Of a DNA stretch of 37,500 nt, positions 25,688-37,290 are shown piece after piece. The notes under the pieces are model-generated. The model worked only from the letters and a program-made list of their open reading frames with translations, made no database searches and was not told the origin of the DNA. Position 1 is the stretch's first letter. Every line of letters begins with the position of its first letter. A program made the translations under genes and the position numbers. The DNA comes from Chrysomallon squamiferum (Eukaryota > Mollusca > Gastropoda > Neomphalida > Peltospiridae). Location of the stretch: contig CM022678.1 in NCBI GenBank assembly GCA_012295275.1, forward strand, positions 4,122,218 to 4,159,717, read 5' to 3'.

Positions 25688-27054
25688 ATTTATATATTTT
25701 TCTTTATATATTTATTTATTTATTTGTCTTTTACTTTTCTTATTTGTTGATTTTTGTTTTTTATTTACTTTTTACTTTATTTGTTTATTTTTATTTTTTA
25801 TCCTATGAAACTCGTTATTTTAATATATTTAACATCTCAATTTCAAATATAGCGTTAGCGATTAAGTCATCATATTACTTTGTTTGAGTAATATCAAAAT
25901 AATTATCATCATCTGTTCTACTGCTGAAGTTACCATTCATACAGATCTTGTTATTCTTATTAACAAATGACACATTTTCATTTTCAAGTCGGTGGAAAGC
26001 ATCAGAAGATGAATAAGATGAATTTTCTAGTGGCATGTATAGAATGCCAATTAAAATATTATCTTCGATGTGTAAACCACCTCCTTCTAGGCATAGCCGA
26101 AATAACATATGTACCCAGAGATTTCATAATATTGTCACGTTTTAATAGATATTGTTTTATACATATAACTCTAACTCTGATTTAAGATGAGATAAAGGAC
26201 GTCTTTTGTTAAAAATATCAATTTTATCAGCGTCAAAAATCACGAATAAGGATGGTAAATGGTAGAAAGAAGTTTGAAGGAAGAATTGAAATTTATATAT
26301 ATATCGATAGGCATACACACATCCATCTTTGTGCGTACGTGCGTGTGTGTGTGTCTGTGTGTTTTCTTGTTTAATTTTTTCGACAAGATCACGAATAAGT
26401 CTTGGCAGAAAGTAGTTTTCTTCTTGTCTTTTTGCTGATGTTGTTGTTATTGTTTTTGGATGACATTATTAAAGCAACTTACTTGTTTCAAATCAGAATT
26501 TACTTTTTAATTTCAGTTGTTGCAACTAAGTCACAGATACGACTAGTGAATGGTACCACCAGGTACGAGGGGAGAGTTGAAATCTATCACAATAATAGTT
26601 GGGGTTCTGTTTGTGATGACGAATTCGGGACGAAAGAGGCTCGGGTTGTATGTCGGAGTTTGGGCTTTTCTACGTATGTTTATTTCTTTTTTAAACTAAT
26701 AATAATAATAATAATACTACTACTACTGATAATAATGAGAATGAGAATGATAATTATAAAAGGACTAAGACATTTCAGTTTTGTTAAATAACAAACTAAA
26801 ATTATCAATTGTTTTCTCAATTATTTAGTTTTCTTTAATAAAAGGAAATTATCTTTTTTAAATAAAAAATAGTATCTTTGTCGTTTCTAATGGCACATTT
26901 CATCTTCTTTATTATTATTATTTTTTTTTCAAAATAACAATTGTTTTCTTTTAACAAAAATAACTACTATTGTTCCTCTCTTGTTATAGTTATTTTTATT
27001 TATTTATTTATTTTACTATTATTATTTTTAAGGTTTTTTTAAATATTTATTTAT

Positions 27055-27105
<51 letters not shown>

Positions 27106-27365
27106 TTATATAAAGAGTCAATATCAAAGTTTATTCAAATGCTCGTTTCGGGCCAAGTTCGGGGCCCATTTGGCTTGATGATGTCAACTGCACTGGAACT
27201 GAGCAATACCTAGACCAGTGTTCTTCGCGAAACTGGGGGATACAGGACTGTGAACATTCAGAGGATGTTAGTGTCGGATGCCAAGGTATTTATAAATATT
27301 TTATTTATTTGAATATATATATATGCTTATTTATTTTATAAGTATTATTAATAATTATTTTTATG

Positions 27366-27403
<38 letters not shown>

Positions 27404-27686
27404 TTTTGTTATTGTTTTTGTTGTTGTTGTTGTTGTTATTGTTCTTGGATGACATTATTAAAGCAACTTACTTTCTTTCAAATCAGAATTTACTTTTTAT
27501 TTCCAGTTGTTGCAACTAAGTCAGAGATACGACTAGTGAATGGTACCACCAGGTACGAAGGGAGAGTTGAAATCTATCACAATAATAGTTGGGGTTCTAT
27601 TTGTGATGACGAATTCGGGACGCAGGACGCTCGGGTTGTATGTCGGAGTTTGGGATTTGATACGTATGTTTATTTCTTTTTTAAAC

Positions 27687-27736
<50 letters not shown>

Positions 27737-28351
27737 TAATAATAATAATGATGATGATGATGATAATAATAATGATAATAATAATGATATTGATAATAAC
27801 AAACGGATTAATTATTTAGTTTTCTTTAATAAAACGAAATTATCTTGTTCTTTATTGAATAAAAAATAGTATCTTTGTCGTTTCTAATGGAACATTCATC
27901 ATCTTTATTATTATTATTTTTTTCAAAATAACAGTTGTTTTCTTTTTACAAAAATAACTATTATTGTTTCTGTCATGTTTATTTGTTTATTTTACTATTA
28001 TTATTATTTTTAAGTTTTTTTTATATATTTATTTAATGTTATTGTTATTATTATTATTATTTTTAAGTTTTTTTTATATATTTATTTAATGTTATTATTA
28101 TTATTATTATCATTTTATATAAAGAGTCAATGTCAAAGTTTATTCAAATGCTCGTTTCGGGCCGAGTTCGGGGCCCATTTGGCTTGATGAGGTCAGCTGC
28201 ACTGGAACTGAACAATACCTAGACCAGTGTTCTTTGCGACCCTGGGGGAAACAGGACTGTGAACATTCAGAGGATGTTAGTGTCGGATGTCAAGGTACTT
28301 ATAAATATTTTATTTATTTGAATATATATATATGCTTATTTATTTCATAAC

Positions 28352-28415
<64 letters not shown>

Positions 28416-29814
28416 GTTATTATTATTATTATTGTTTTTGTTTTTGTTGTTGTTGTTGTTGTTATTATAGTTATTTTGAGGATATTTGGGTAGCTGGTGT
28501 TTGTGCGTGTGTATGATTATTTCCATAGTGATTTATTAACTTATTAACTTTAATAATTACTAATTTATAAAGGAGTTTCAACAAGATCACGAATAAAGGT
28601 GGTAAATGGTAGAAAGAGGTATGAAGGAAGAACTGAAATTTATATATATATCGATAGGCATACACACATACATCTTTGTATGTGTGTGAGTTTTCTTCTT
28701 ATTTTTCTTCTTGTTATTTTGCTGATGTTGTTGTTATTGTTCTTGGATGACATTATTAAAGCAACTTACTTTGTTTCAAATCAGAATTTACTTTTTAGTT
28801 CCAGTTGTTGCAACTAAGTCAGAGATACGACTAGTGAATGGTACCACCAGGTACGAAGGGAGAGTTGAAATCTATCACAATGGTCGTTGGGGTTCTATTT
28901 GTAATGACGGATTCGGGACGAAAGAGGCTCGGGTTGTATGTCGGAGTTTGGGATTCTCTACGTATGTTTATTTCTTTTTTAAACTAATAATAATAATAAT
29001 AATAGTAATGATGATGATGATGATGATAATAATAATGATAATAATAATGATATTGATAATAACAAACGGATTAATTATTTAGTGTTCTTTAGTAAAACGA
29101 AATTATCTTGTTCTTTTTTTAAATAAAAAATAGTATCTTTGTCGTTTCTAATGGCAACATTCATCATCTTTATTATTATGATTTTTTTCAAAATAACAGT
29201 TGTTTTCTTTTTACAAAAATAACTATTATTGTTTCTGTCATGTTTATTTTTTTATTTTACTATTATTATTATTTTTAAGTTTTTTTATATATTTATTTAA
29301 TGTTATTGTTATTATTATTATTATTTTATATAAAGAGTCAATGTCACAGTTTATTCAAATGCTCGTTTCGGGCCGAGTTCGGGGCCCATTTGGCTTGATG
29401 ATGTCAACTGCACTGGAACTGAACAATACCTAGACCAGTGTTCTTCGCGATCCTGGGGGGAACATTACTGTGAACATTCAGAGGATGTTAGTGTCAGATG
29501 TCAAGGTACTTATAAATATTTTACTTATTTGAATATATATATATATGCTTATTTATTTTATAACTATTATTAATAATAATAATAATTATTATTATTTTTT
29601 TATTATTGTTATTGTTTTTTGTTGTTGTTGTTGTTGTTGTTGTTATTGTTATTTTGAGGATATTTGGGTAGCTGGTTTTGTGCGTGTGTATGATTATTTC
29701 CATAGTGATTTATTAACTTATTAACTTTAATAATTACTAATTTATAAAGGAGTTTCAACAAGATCACCAATAAGTGTGGTAAATGGCAGAAAGAGGTATG
29801 AAGGAAGAACTGAA

Positions 29815-29866
<52 letters not shown>

Positions 29867-30183
29867 ATAGGCATACACACATACATCTGTGTATATGTGT
29901 GAGTTTTCTTCTTCTTATTTTGCTCATGTTGTTGTTATTGTTCTTGGATGACATTATTAAAGCAACTTACTTTTTTTCAAATCAGAATTTACTTTTTATT
30001 TCCAGTTATTGCAACTAAGTCACAGATACGACTAGTGAATGGTACCACCAGGTACGAGGGGAGAGTTGAAATCTATCACAATTATCGTTGGGGTTCTGTT
30101 TGTGATGACGAATTCGAGACGCAGGACGCTCGGGTTGTATGTCGGAGTTTGGGCTTTTCTACGTATGTTTATTTCTTTTTTAA

Positions 30184-30246
<63 letters not shown>

Positions 30247-31424
30247 AATGATAATTATAAAAGGACTAAGACATTTCAATTTTGTTAAATAACAAACTAT
30301 AATTATAAATTGTTTTCTCAATTATTTAGTTTTCTTTAATAAAAGGAAATTATCTTTTTAAATAAAAAATAGTATCTTTGTCGCTTCTAATGGCACCTTT
30401 CATCTTCTTTATTATTATTATATTTTTTTTTCAAAATAACAGTTGTTTTCATTTTACAAAAATAACTACAATTGTTTCTCTCTTATTATAGTTATTTTTA
30501 TTTATTTATTTATTTTACTATTATTATTTTTAAGGTTTTTCAAAATATTTATTTATTTTGTTATTATTATTATTATTATTATTATTTTATATAAAGAGTC
30601 AATGTCAAAGTTTATTCAAATGCTCGTTTCGGGCCGAGTTCGGGGCCCATTTGGCTTGATGATGTCAACTGCACTGGAACTGAACAATACCTAGACCAGT
30701 GTTCTTTTCGATCCTGGGGGAACAGGACTGTGAACATTTAGAGGATGTTAGTGTCGGATGTCAAGGTATTTATAAATATTTTATTTATTTGAATATATAT
30801 ATGCTTATTTATTTTATTACTATTAATAATAATTATAATAATAATAATAATTATAGTTATTATTATTATTATTATTATTGTTTTTGTTGTTGTTGTTGTT
30901 GTTATTATAGTTATTTTGAGGATATTTGGGTAGCTGGTGTTTGTGCGTGTGTATGATTATTTCCATAGTGATTTATTAACTTATTAACTTTAATAATTAC
31001 TAATTTATAAAGGAGTTTCAACAAGATCACGAATAAGTGTGGTAAATGGCAGAAAGAGGTATGAAGGAAGAATTGAAATTTATATATATATCGATAGGCA
31101 TACACACATACATCTTTGTATGTGTGTGAGTTTTCTTCTTATTTTTCTTCTTGTTATTTTGCTGATGTTGTTGTTACTGTTCTTGGATGACATCATTAAA
31201 GCAACTTACTTTTTTTCAAATCAGAATTTACTTTTTAATTCCAGTTGTTGCAACTAAGTCACAGATACGACTAGTGAATGGTACCACCAGGTACGAGGGG
31301 AGAGTTGAAATCTATCACAATAATAGTTGGGGTTCTATTTGTAATGACGAATTCGGGACGAAAGAGGCTCGTGTTGTATGTCGGAGTTTGGGCTTTTCTA
31401 CGTATGTTTATTTCTTTTTTCAAC

Positions 31425-31475
<51 letters not shown>

Positions 31476-31856
31476 TAATGATGATGATGATGATGATGAT
31501 AATAATAACGATAATAATAATGATATTGATAATAACAAACGGATTAAGACATTTCTTTCATTTTTAAATAAGAAACAATAATTATCCATTGTTTTCTCAA
31601 TTATTATTTTGTTTTTTTTAATAAAACGAAATTATTTTGTCCTTCCTTTTTGAATAAAAAATATTATCTTTATCGTTTCTTATGGCAACTTTCATCATCT
31701 TTATTATTATTATTATTTTTTTTTTCAAATTACCAGTTGTTTTCTTTTAAAAAATAACTATTACTGTTTGTTTCTTCTTATAGTTATATTTATTTATTTA
31801 TTTATTTTACTATTATTATTATTATTATTTTAATTTTATGTATTTATTTATTTATT

Positions 31857-31916
<60 letters not shown>

Positions 31917-32149
31917 TTATATAAAGTGTGAATGTCAAAGTTTATTCAAACGCTCGTTTCGGGCCGAGTTCGGGGCCCATTTGGCTTAATGACGTCAACT
32001 GCTCTGGAACTGAACAATACCTAGACCAGTGTTCTTTGCGAAACTGGGGGATCACAACTGTGCACATTCATCGGATGTTAGTGTCAGATGTCAAGGTATA
32101 TATATTTATATATATATATGTTTGTAATTATCTTGATATAGATATATAC

Positions 32150-32184
<35 letters not shown>

Positions 32185-32185
32185 C

Positions 32186-32284
<99 letters not shown>

Positions 32285-32843
32285 ATATGCATGTATATAG
32301 ATACAGAGCATAGATTTATACATACAGTTCTGAAGAAGTATCCGTATGCATGAAGAAAAACAAGATAAGTATAAAGATGGAAGGATAGATAGACAGACTG
32401 ATAGATAAGAAGTAGATAATAGAGAGAACGGAAATGATGTAATTAAGTAATCTTTATTTTATTTATTTGTTTGTTTACATTTATATATGTATGAATGTTT
32501 GTATCTGTGTGAGTATACATATATATATATATATTATTCAGAGGATGCACGCCAGTCACAAGTACGACTCGTTAATGGTAGCACGAGGTTTGAGGGCAGA
32601 GTTGAAATTTATCACGATGGACGATGGGGTTCTATTTGTGATGATTCGTTTGGTGCACACGAGGCTAAAGTTTTCTGTCGCAGTTTAATGTTACCAAGGT
32701 GAGATAACTCTGTGAATTATTAATAGTACTGTATGTCATATGTTATTTCGTGAAAAAAAAATTCTGTTTTGCATATAGTGATGCCACTAGCATAGAAAAA
32801 TAACGGTGCCATGATTTGTATTAGCTAAGCTCTTTTATACTAG

Positions 32844-32920
<77 letters not shown>

Positions 32921-35900
32921 TATAATAATAATAATAATTATAATCATAATTATAATTATAATTGTAACAATAATAGCAATAATAATAATATCAGTCGTAG
33001 TAATAGTAGAAGTAGATATAGTAGTAACAATGGCAGTAGTGTTGACGTAGTAGTAGTAGTTGTAGGAATAATAGTAGTTTATGTTTAAACAGATATCCCA
33101 CTGCAATAGACATATGTAACTAGTTCCATTTTGATAAAACTGATTTTTTATTTTCTGTTTAAGTAAAAGAACGACAGTCTATCCTGCTGCACGATTTGGA
33201 TCAAGTACGGGACCCATTTGGCTGGATGACGTCAAGTGTCAGGGCAATGAAGAAAACCTTGACCAGTGTTCCTTGCCACCATGGGGTCTTAGTAACTGTG
33301 ACCATAGCGAGGATGTTGGCGTTAAGTGTGACGGTAACAATATGTAATTATTTTCCATTATAAAGACATACTTATCGAAAAATAGGAATATAGACTGATG
33401 GAGTCAGACATACAGACCAGTAAAGATGGGCACGTAGATCGGAAGAGAGAGACATATATAGATCATTAGAAATGATAAGCACATAAATCTATGGAGATAG
33501 ATAACATATAGATAAGTTGAGACATATAGACATATAGATCAATATAGACAGACAGACAATAGACATATACACATACAGATACACAGAGATGTAGAATCCC
33601 AGATTATCTTCGACGTTTCCTTATAAATTTCCTTATATCATTAAGTGTATTCATTTATTATTTGGTTGTTTGTTGGCGTTCTTATTTGGTTGATTGTTTG
33701 ATTGACTGATTGATTGATTTGATTGTTTGTATAATTTATTTGAATTTTTTTTTTGTCTGTTTTTAATAAGTTTTATTGTGTAATTTATGTCATATATATA
33801 TATATTGTTCTTTGGGGCTATTTCAGTAGGTTGGGTGTTCAGTACATGTATATGCTTTTTTTTCTTTTCTTCATTTTTTTTTTCTTTTCCTAAATTATTT
33901 ACTTTTCTTAATTTACAAATTTATTAAGAAGATGTGACAAAATCACAAATAAGGCTGGTAAATGGTACAACGAGTTATGAGGGCAGAATTGAAGTTTATC
34001 ACAATGGACAATGGGGTTCTATTTGTGATGATTCGTTTGGAACACCTGAGGCTAAAGTAGTTTGTCGCAGTTTAGGCCTACCAACGTGAGTGATCTAATT
34101 ATATGTGACCCGGTTTCAAAACATTTAGGAAATTCTTGGAATTTTATTGATTTTTAAACTATAAAATTCAAAGTTTTTGAAATGTCGGTTACTGGAAATG
34201 AATTTACTTGCTTTTTGAAATTAATATGAACATTGGTAAAAGGAATATTCATAAAATTTCCTCGAATATAATTTGATTTTATGAATTTTTTATTTATTAT
34301 TTTATTTTTTTTTTTTAAAGTATTAATGCAATATCCTATGGAAGTGCCCATTTTGGGCAAAGTGCAGGACCGATTTGGCTCAATGATGTTGACTGCAACG
34401 GAAGAGAAGAGAATTTAGATCAGTGCAATCTGCAAGCCTGGGGACGTCACGGCTGTTCCCACGGCGAAGATGTTGGTGTTGAGTGTCAAGGTAGAGATGA
34501 TGATGATGACTTTGAAAATCATGTCAGAGGTAGCAGCAGTGATAGTAACAGTAGTAGTAGTAGTAGCAATTGCAGCACTAGCAGAAGTAGTAGTAGTAGT
34601 AGTAGTATAGTAATAGTAGCAGGCATTATATGTAGTCACACTAGTAGTAGCAGTAGTAGTAGTAGTATGTTGCTGCTGCTATGGTAAGGGAGAATGCAGT
34701 ATCACTGTTAATTGTAGTAATAGAACTAGTACTAGGTACTTGTAGACATTTTGTAATTTTTGTTGCAGGAGGAAAAGACACTAGATTAGTTGTAAACATG
34801 CAAACAGACAGACAAACTTAGATAGCGAGTGTGAATATTTGTAGCGGCAGGGTAACGAATATTTGTTCCTACCTACAAAAGATTGTTTGGAGGAACTAAT
34901 ATTTGGTGAATATTAGCTTCCCATGCTTTAAGTTATAGAATTACTGTAAAATGTTCAGACTTGGACAAAAACACATTTAAAAAATCAATTTCCTCAGTCT
35001 TTTGACACCACTGAACTAACTACCCTGAGTATTTTGATAAACAGAAATAAGAATTAGGAAAAATAAAGTCACAAGCAGCAGAAGGAGGTGACAGATTATC
35101 CATGTCTCAGTAACTTTAAACTACCGCTTTTCTTAATGTTAAAGGACAAATAAACAATAAATTTCAGACAAGTGATTTGGGTCCTGACATTTTGACAAAA
35201 CATCAGCAGCTAAATATTTGTTCCTAATGGAAACAAATATTCTCTGAAACCAGCATCAGAATTTTTCAACTCCAGGGAAGGCAACCAGCTTGCGTTCTCC
35301 TTGCTTGTCTAATGGAAGCTTCAGGTCCTGTATCTGTATATCATTTTTATTATTCAGATGTCAAGGTCAGACTAGTGAATGGAAGAGGAAATGTGCCCGA
35401 GGGTCGAGTCGAGGTTCTGATGGATGGAACGTGGGGTACTGTTTGTGACGACAACTTTGATGAAAAGGATGCTTCTGTTGTCTGTGCCATGACTGGTCAC
35501 AATCGGTAATAAACTGATCATTTTCTTAGTGTTTAGACAGTTCTAAACAATTTTCGATAGATAAAGTAATTAATGTTTCAGACGTTTTATGAATCTAAAA
35601 GAAATATTTGATGTTCTAAACATTTTCCTACAGTTTAAATAATTTCTAGTTGCCTAAATATTATTTGTTAATGGTCTAAATATTTTTTTAATTCTGCAAA
35701 CAAATTCAAATAATCAAAATCGTTGCATAATATCTGCAGTTTTTACAGTTTAAGCAATTCACAATAATCTAAATATTGTAAAATAGGCAAAACTATTTTA
35801 TAATAATCGATACATTTTTGATAATCTAAAGGATTTTCTTATATTTTTTGGCAGCCAAAGAATTATAGAATAAAACATTTCTTACAGTGTAAAGAATTGT

Positions 35901-36302
35901 GATAGTAAAAATTGTTGTTTTTTTTATCAATATAAGAATGTTTCAATACTCTAAATAATTTGAAGCAGCCTAGTCAATTTCCGATTGCGTAAACATTTTC
36001 TGAGAATTAAGACAATTTGAAATGAGTTTCTGATGTTTTAAATAGTCTGTGGAATGATCAAATATAAAGTCAGAAACATCTTTGTGATATTTGTATATAA
36101 TTATCATTTGGTGGGTATTAAAAACGGAGCATCTGGATATAATTATTTAAATCTAATTTAAAAATGAAATAAAAATATAGATTAAATTACTGATTTATGA
36201 TCGCGCATAATTCTGATCTGATTAAGAATGTCACCGATGTATTAAAATAATAACAATAATAATAATAATAATAATAATATAATAATAATAATAATAATAA
36301 TA

Positions 36303-36342
<40 letters not shown>

Positions 36343-36945
36343 GGGTTATGAAATAAAAATAGTAACTAAATAAATAAACTATTTAATTAATTAATTAAAA
36401 AAATACAAAAAGAAATAATATTAAGACTTACTATTTCCTTATCCTTCTTTTACCTAAAACGATTTACTTATCAAAGCCAATACTACTTGGTGTATCTGCT
36501 AATAACATTATTGTTATATTTGGTATAGTGACTATTATACCTTTTTCTGTTATTACTGTATATTTCTTTGTCCCCTTTTTCCATTCTTTTATTAACAGTC
36601 TTATTTCATTCCGCGTTCTTTTTGAAAATCCTGATGTTATTTATCACATTTATGCATATAAATATGTTATTTAATTATCGTTAAGCTCTGCTGCTCAAGT
36701 AATGAAGTATGGAAGCGGGACTGGACCAATTTACCTTGATGAGCTTAAATGCAATGGAACAGAAAACTCCATTCTAGACTGCGACCATGATCCTATAGGT
36801 AAAAGTGACTGTGTTCATTCCGAAGATGTTGGTGTGAAATGTCAAAGAAATAGACAAACAGGTAACACACACGAAAAACTAGTGATGGCAGTAGTAATAG
36901 TATGCAGAAGTAATAAAGCTAGAGAGAACCAGCATTAGCATCATT

Positions 36946-36979
<34 letters not shown>

Positions 36980-37290
36980 GTAGTAGTACTACTACTAGCA
37001 GTAACATATAATAGTGGTAGAGCCATCACCATGCAGAATGGAAGTCTACTTACTTATTTATTGACTTACATATTAATTTACTTACTTACTTATTTATCTG
37101 TATATATTTACTTATTGGCTTATTTATTTGTTTACTTTCCTATATATTTTCTTATTAATTTACTTACTTGCTTTTAGGTTATGGAAGGAATGGTGGCGAA
37201 ACAGCTTGTGGACTATGCGGAGGTCTGCTTTTTATAGCAACAGCAATTCTTGTTATTTTCCTGGATCTGCTGGGTAGAGCTGGACAGTAA
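25382..37290 (+). CDS. SRCR-domain membrane receptor gene B (signal peptide, eight SRCR, helix)
   Basis: Eighteen coding exons run from a signal-peptide exon (25382-25436) through eight SRCR exon pairs to a C-terminal membrane exon (37178-37290); AATAAA is lost, but ATTAAA lies at 37447. The total is 2773 nt. Two second-half exons (30597-30765, 31927-32095) are each one base short, so the full reading is broken; with both bases present it would be about 924 residues. Because each domain pair is symmetric (phase 1-1), skipping the two affected pairs leaves an open 706-residue frame. Domains I-V are near-identical duplicates; VI-VII match the gene A type; VIII is the membrane-proximal subtype. 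It is a secretory-pathway surface receptor of the DMBT1/SRCR multidomain kind with no cytoplasmic tail; the ligand is unknown. The two upstream signal-peptide exons could act as alternative starts. Confidence 0.85.
25601..25684 (+). repeat. (TC)n tract of unit 3
   Basis: Single CT tract followed by T-rich DNA; the spacer and second tract of units 1 and 2 are missing. Confidence 0.97.
25875..26108 (-). mobile_element. Non-LTR retrotransposon endonuclease fragment (degenerate)
   Basis: The minus-strand frame reads [20 protein letters not shown], then [16 protein letters not shown], then [19 protein letters not shown]. This matches the layout of the APE-type endonuclease of invertebrate LINE ORF2 proteins: a GxxYxPPENS-like strand and a GDFNSRT-like motif. 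Here the motif is GNFSSRT, so both key residues (D and N) are changed. A TGA lies a few codons upstream and TAA ends the frame, so it is a dead fragment. It sits in intron 1 of gene B, at the end of upstream unit 3. Confidence 0.65.
26231..26296 (+). pseudogene. Fossil SRCR first-half exon R1
   Basis: Reads [19 protein letters not shown] and then dissolves into TATATA and CA-rich sequence. It matches only the first part of a 157 nt first-half exon; WGSVCDD and CRSLG are absent and no donor follows. It lies just upstream of domain B-I. Confidence 0.75.
26517..27285 (+). CDS. SRCR domain B-I (two exons)
   Basis: Exon 26517-26673 (157 nt) reads [20 protein letters not shown], then [17 protein letters not shown] and CRSLGFST, donor GTATGT. 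Exon 27116-27285 (170 nt) reads [20 protein letters not shown], then [21 protein letters not shown]. All six group A cysteines are present and the frame is open. The intron starts with (TAA)n and ends with a long (TTA)n before TATAAAG. Confidence 0.93.
27507..28294 (+). CDS. SRCR domain B-II (two exons)
   Basis: Exons 27507-27663 (157 nt) and 28125-28294 (170 nt). Variable positions are [21 protein letters not shown], and [12 protein letters not shown] in the second half. Frame open, six cysteines. Intron 1 carries (TAA)n at 27688-27752. No fossil half-exon lies before this domain, unlike B-I, B-III, B-IV and B-V. Confidence 0.93.
28573..28643 (+). pseudogene. Fossil SRCR first-half exon R2
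   Basis: 71 nt after TTTATAAAG reads [18 protein letters not shown], then RTEIY, then runs into TATATATCGATAGG. It is truncated at the same codon as the other fossils, has no donor, and is followed by a (CA/TG)-rich stretch. Confidence 0.8.
28805..29505 (+). CDS. SRCR domain B-III (two exons)
   Basis: Exons 28805-28961 (157 nt) and 29336-29505 (170 nt). Variable positions are [21 protein letters not shown], and [17 protein letters not shown]; the exon start reads [11 protein letters not shown]. Six Gs in the TGG/GGG/GAA run keep the frame open. Six cysteines are present. Confidence 0.93.
29750..29820 (+). pseudogene. Fossil SRCR first-half exon R3
   Basis: 71 nt reading [18 protein letters not shown] then RTEIY, followed by a (TA)n tract of about 45 bp that replaces the rest of the exon. 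Same truncation point as R2 and R4. Confidence 0.8.
30006..30765 (+). CDS. SRCR domain B-IV (two exons, frameshifted)
   Basis: Exon 30006-30162 (157 nt) is intact: [38 protein letters not shown]. Exon 30597-30765 is 169 nt, one short. The run after TGG has five Gs where B-III has six, so the frame meets TAG within a few codons; the other frame continues as [15 protein letters not shown]. It may be a real lesion, an assembly error in a homopolymer, or a pair that is skipped. Confidence 0.85.
31013..31083 (+). pseudogene. Fossil SRCR first-half exon R4
   Basis: 71 nt reading [18 protein letters not shown] then RIEIY, passing into TATATATCGATAGG as in R1 and R2. No donor follows. Confidence 0.8.
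31245..32095 (+). CDS. SRCR domain B-V (two exons, frameshifted)
   Basis: Exon 31245-31401 (157 nt) is intact: [25 protein letters not shown]. Exon 31927-32095 is 169 nt; it reads [28 protein letters not shown], then NWG with five Gs, after which the frame is shifted by one. The homologous gene A exon (293-463) has seven Gs at this place. Read in the shifted frame, the next exon ends in TAA. Confidence 0.85.
32151..32282 (+). repeat. (GA)n microsatellite in the B-V/B-VI intron
   Basis: GA dinucleotide tract with a few AGAAAG and ACAG interruptions at its start. Confidence 0.97.
32542..33333 (+). CDS. SRCR domain B-VI (two exons)
   Basis: Exon 32542-32698 (157 nt) reads [20 protein letters not shown], then [18 protein letters not shown] and RSLMLPR. 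Exon 33170-33333 (164 nt) reads [41 protein letters not shown]. It corresponds to gene A domains I and II, including 164 nt second-half length and GTGAGA donor. The glycine usually found in CRSLG is methionine here. The intron has (TAA)n at about 32848-32920. Confidence 0.93.
33929..34490 (+). CDS. SRCR domain B-VII (two exons)
   Basis: Exon 33929-34085 (157 nt) reads [42 protein letters not shown]. Exon 34321-34490 (170 nt) reads [41 protein letters not shown]. Six cysteines, frame open. The second half is the most divergent of the standard type, and no counterpart is visible in gene A. The internal intron is short (235 bp). Confidence 0.93.
35358..36861 (+). CDS. SRCR domain B-VIII, membrane-proximal (two exons)
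   Basis: Exon 35358-35505 (148 nt) reads [36 protein letters not shown]. Exon 36686-36861 (176 nt) reads [38 protein letters not shown] and a linker. It is the ortholog-like partner of gene A 3524-4929, but three codons shorter in the second half (AQVMKYG against [10 protein letters not shown]). It keeps the cysteine that gene A lost. Confidence 0.93.
35510..36010 (+). repeat. Degenerate minisatellite in gene B last-domain intron
   Basis: Irregular copies of a TCTAAACAATTTT-like unit, the counterpart of 3690-4110 in gene A. Confidence 0.65.
36247..36341. repeat. (AAT)n followed by (ATT)n palindrome
   Basis: A TAA-type run to about 36302 is followed directly by a TTA-type run to 36341, so the two halves are complementary and can form a hairpin. 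The gene A counterpart (4383-4445) has only ACA and ATA runs. Confidence 0.9.
37178..37290 (+). CDS. C-terminal membrane exon of gene B
   Basis: After TTTTAG at 37177 the phase-1 frame reads [16 protein letters not shown], the helix [17 protein letters not shown] and RAGQ, then TAA at 37288-37290. By hand count it differs from the gene A exon at about 16 of 113 bases. The CGLCGG motif and the aspartate in the helix are conserved. Confidence 0.9.

Larger units (their letters stand above)
23967..25870 (+). repeat. Tandem upstream unit 3 (truncated, leads into gene B)
   Basis: Third, more diverged copy. It holds both inverted-repeat arms, the module (about 24875-25240), the leader and the signal-peptide exon at 25382. 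It has one (TC)n tract (25601-25684) and ends near 25870, where a retrotransposon fragment begins. This is the copy directly upstream of the SRCR exons. Confidence 0.85.

Noticed and set aside
26402-26791. Continuous open frames across SRCR first-half exons (also 27323-27739, 28747-29082, 29948-30292, 31187-31567)
   Set aside because: They read from intron through the exon and past the GTATGT donor into (TAA)n; only the 157 nt exon core is SRCR.
31398-31589. Poly-Leu, poly-Ile and poly-Asn frames over trinucleotide tracts (also 13419-13697, 15985-16173, 28314-28526, 32840-33106)
   Set aside because: Translations of (TAA)n and (TTA)n in introns or intergenic DNA.
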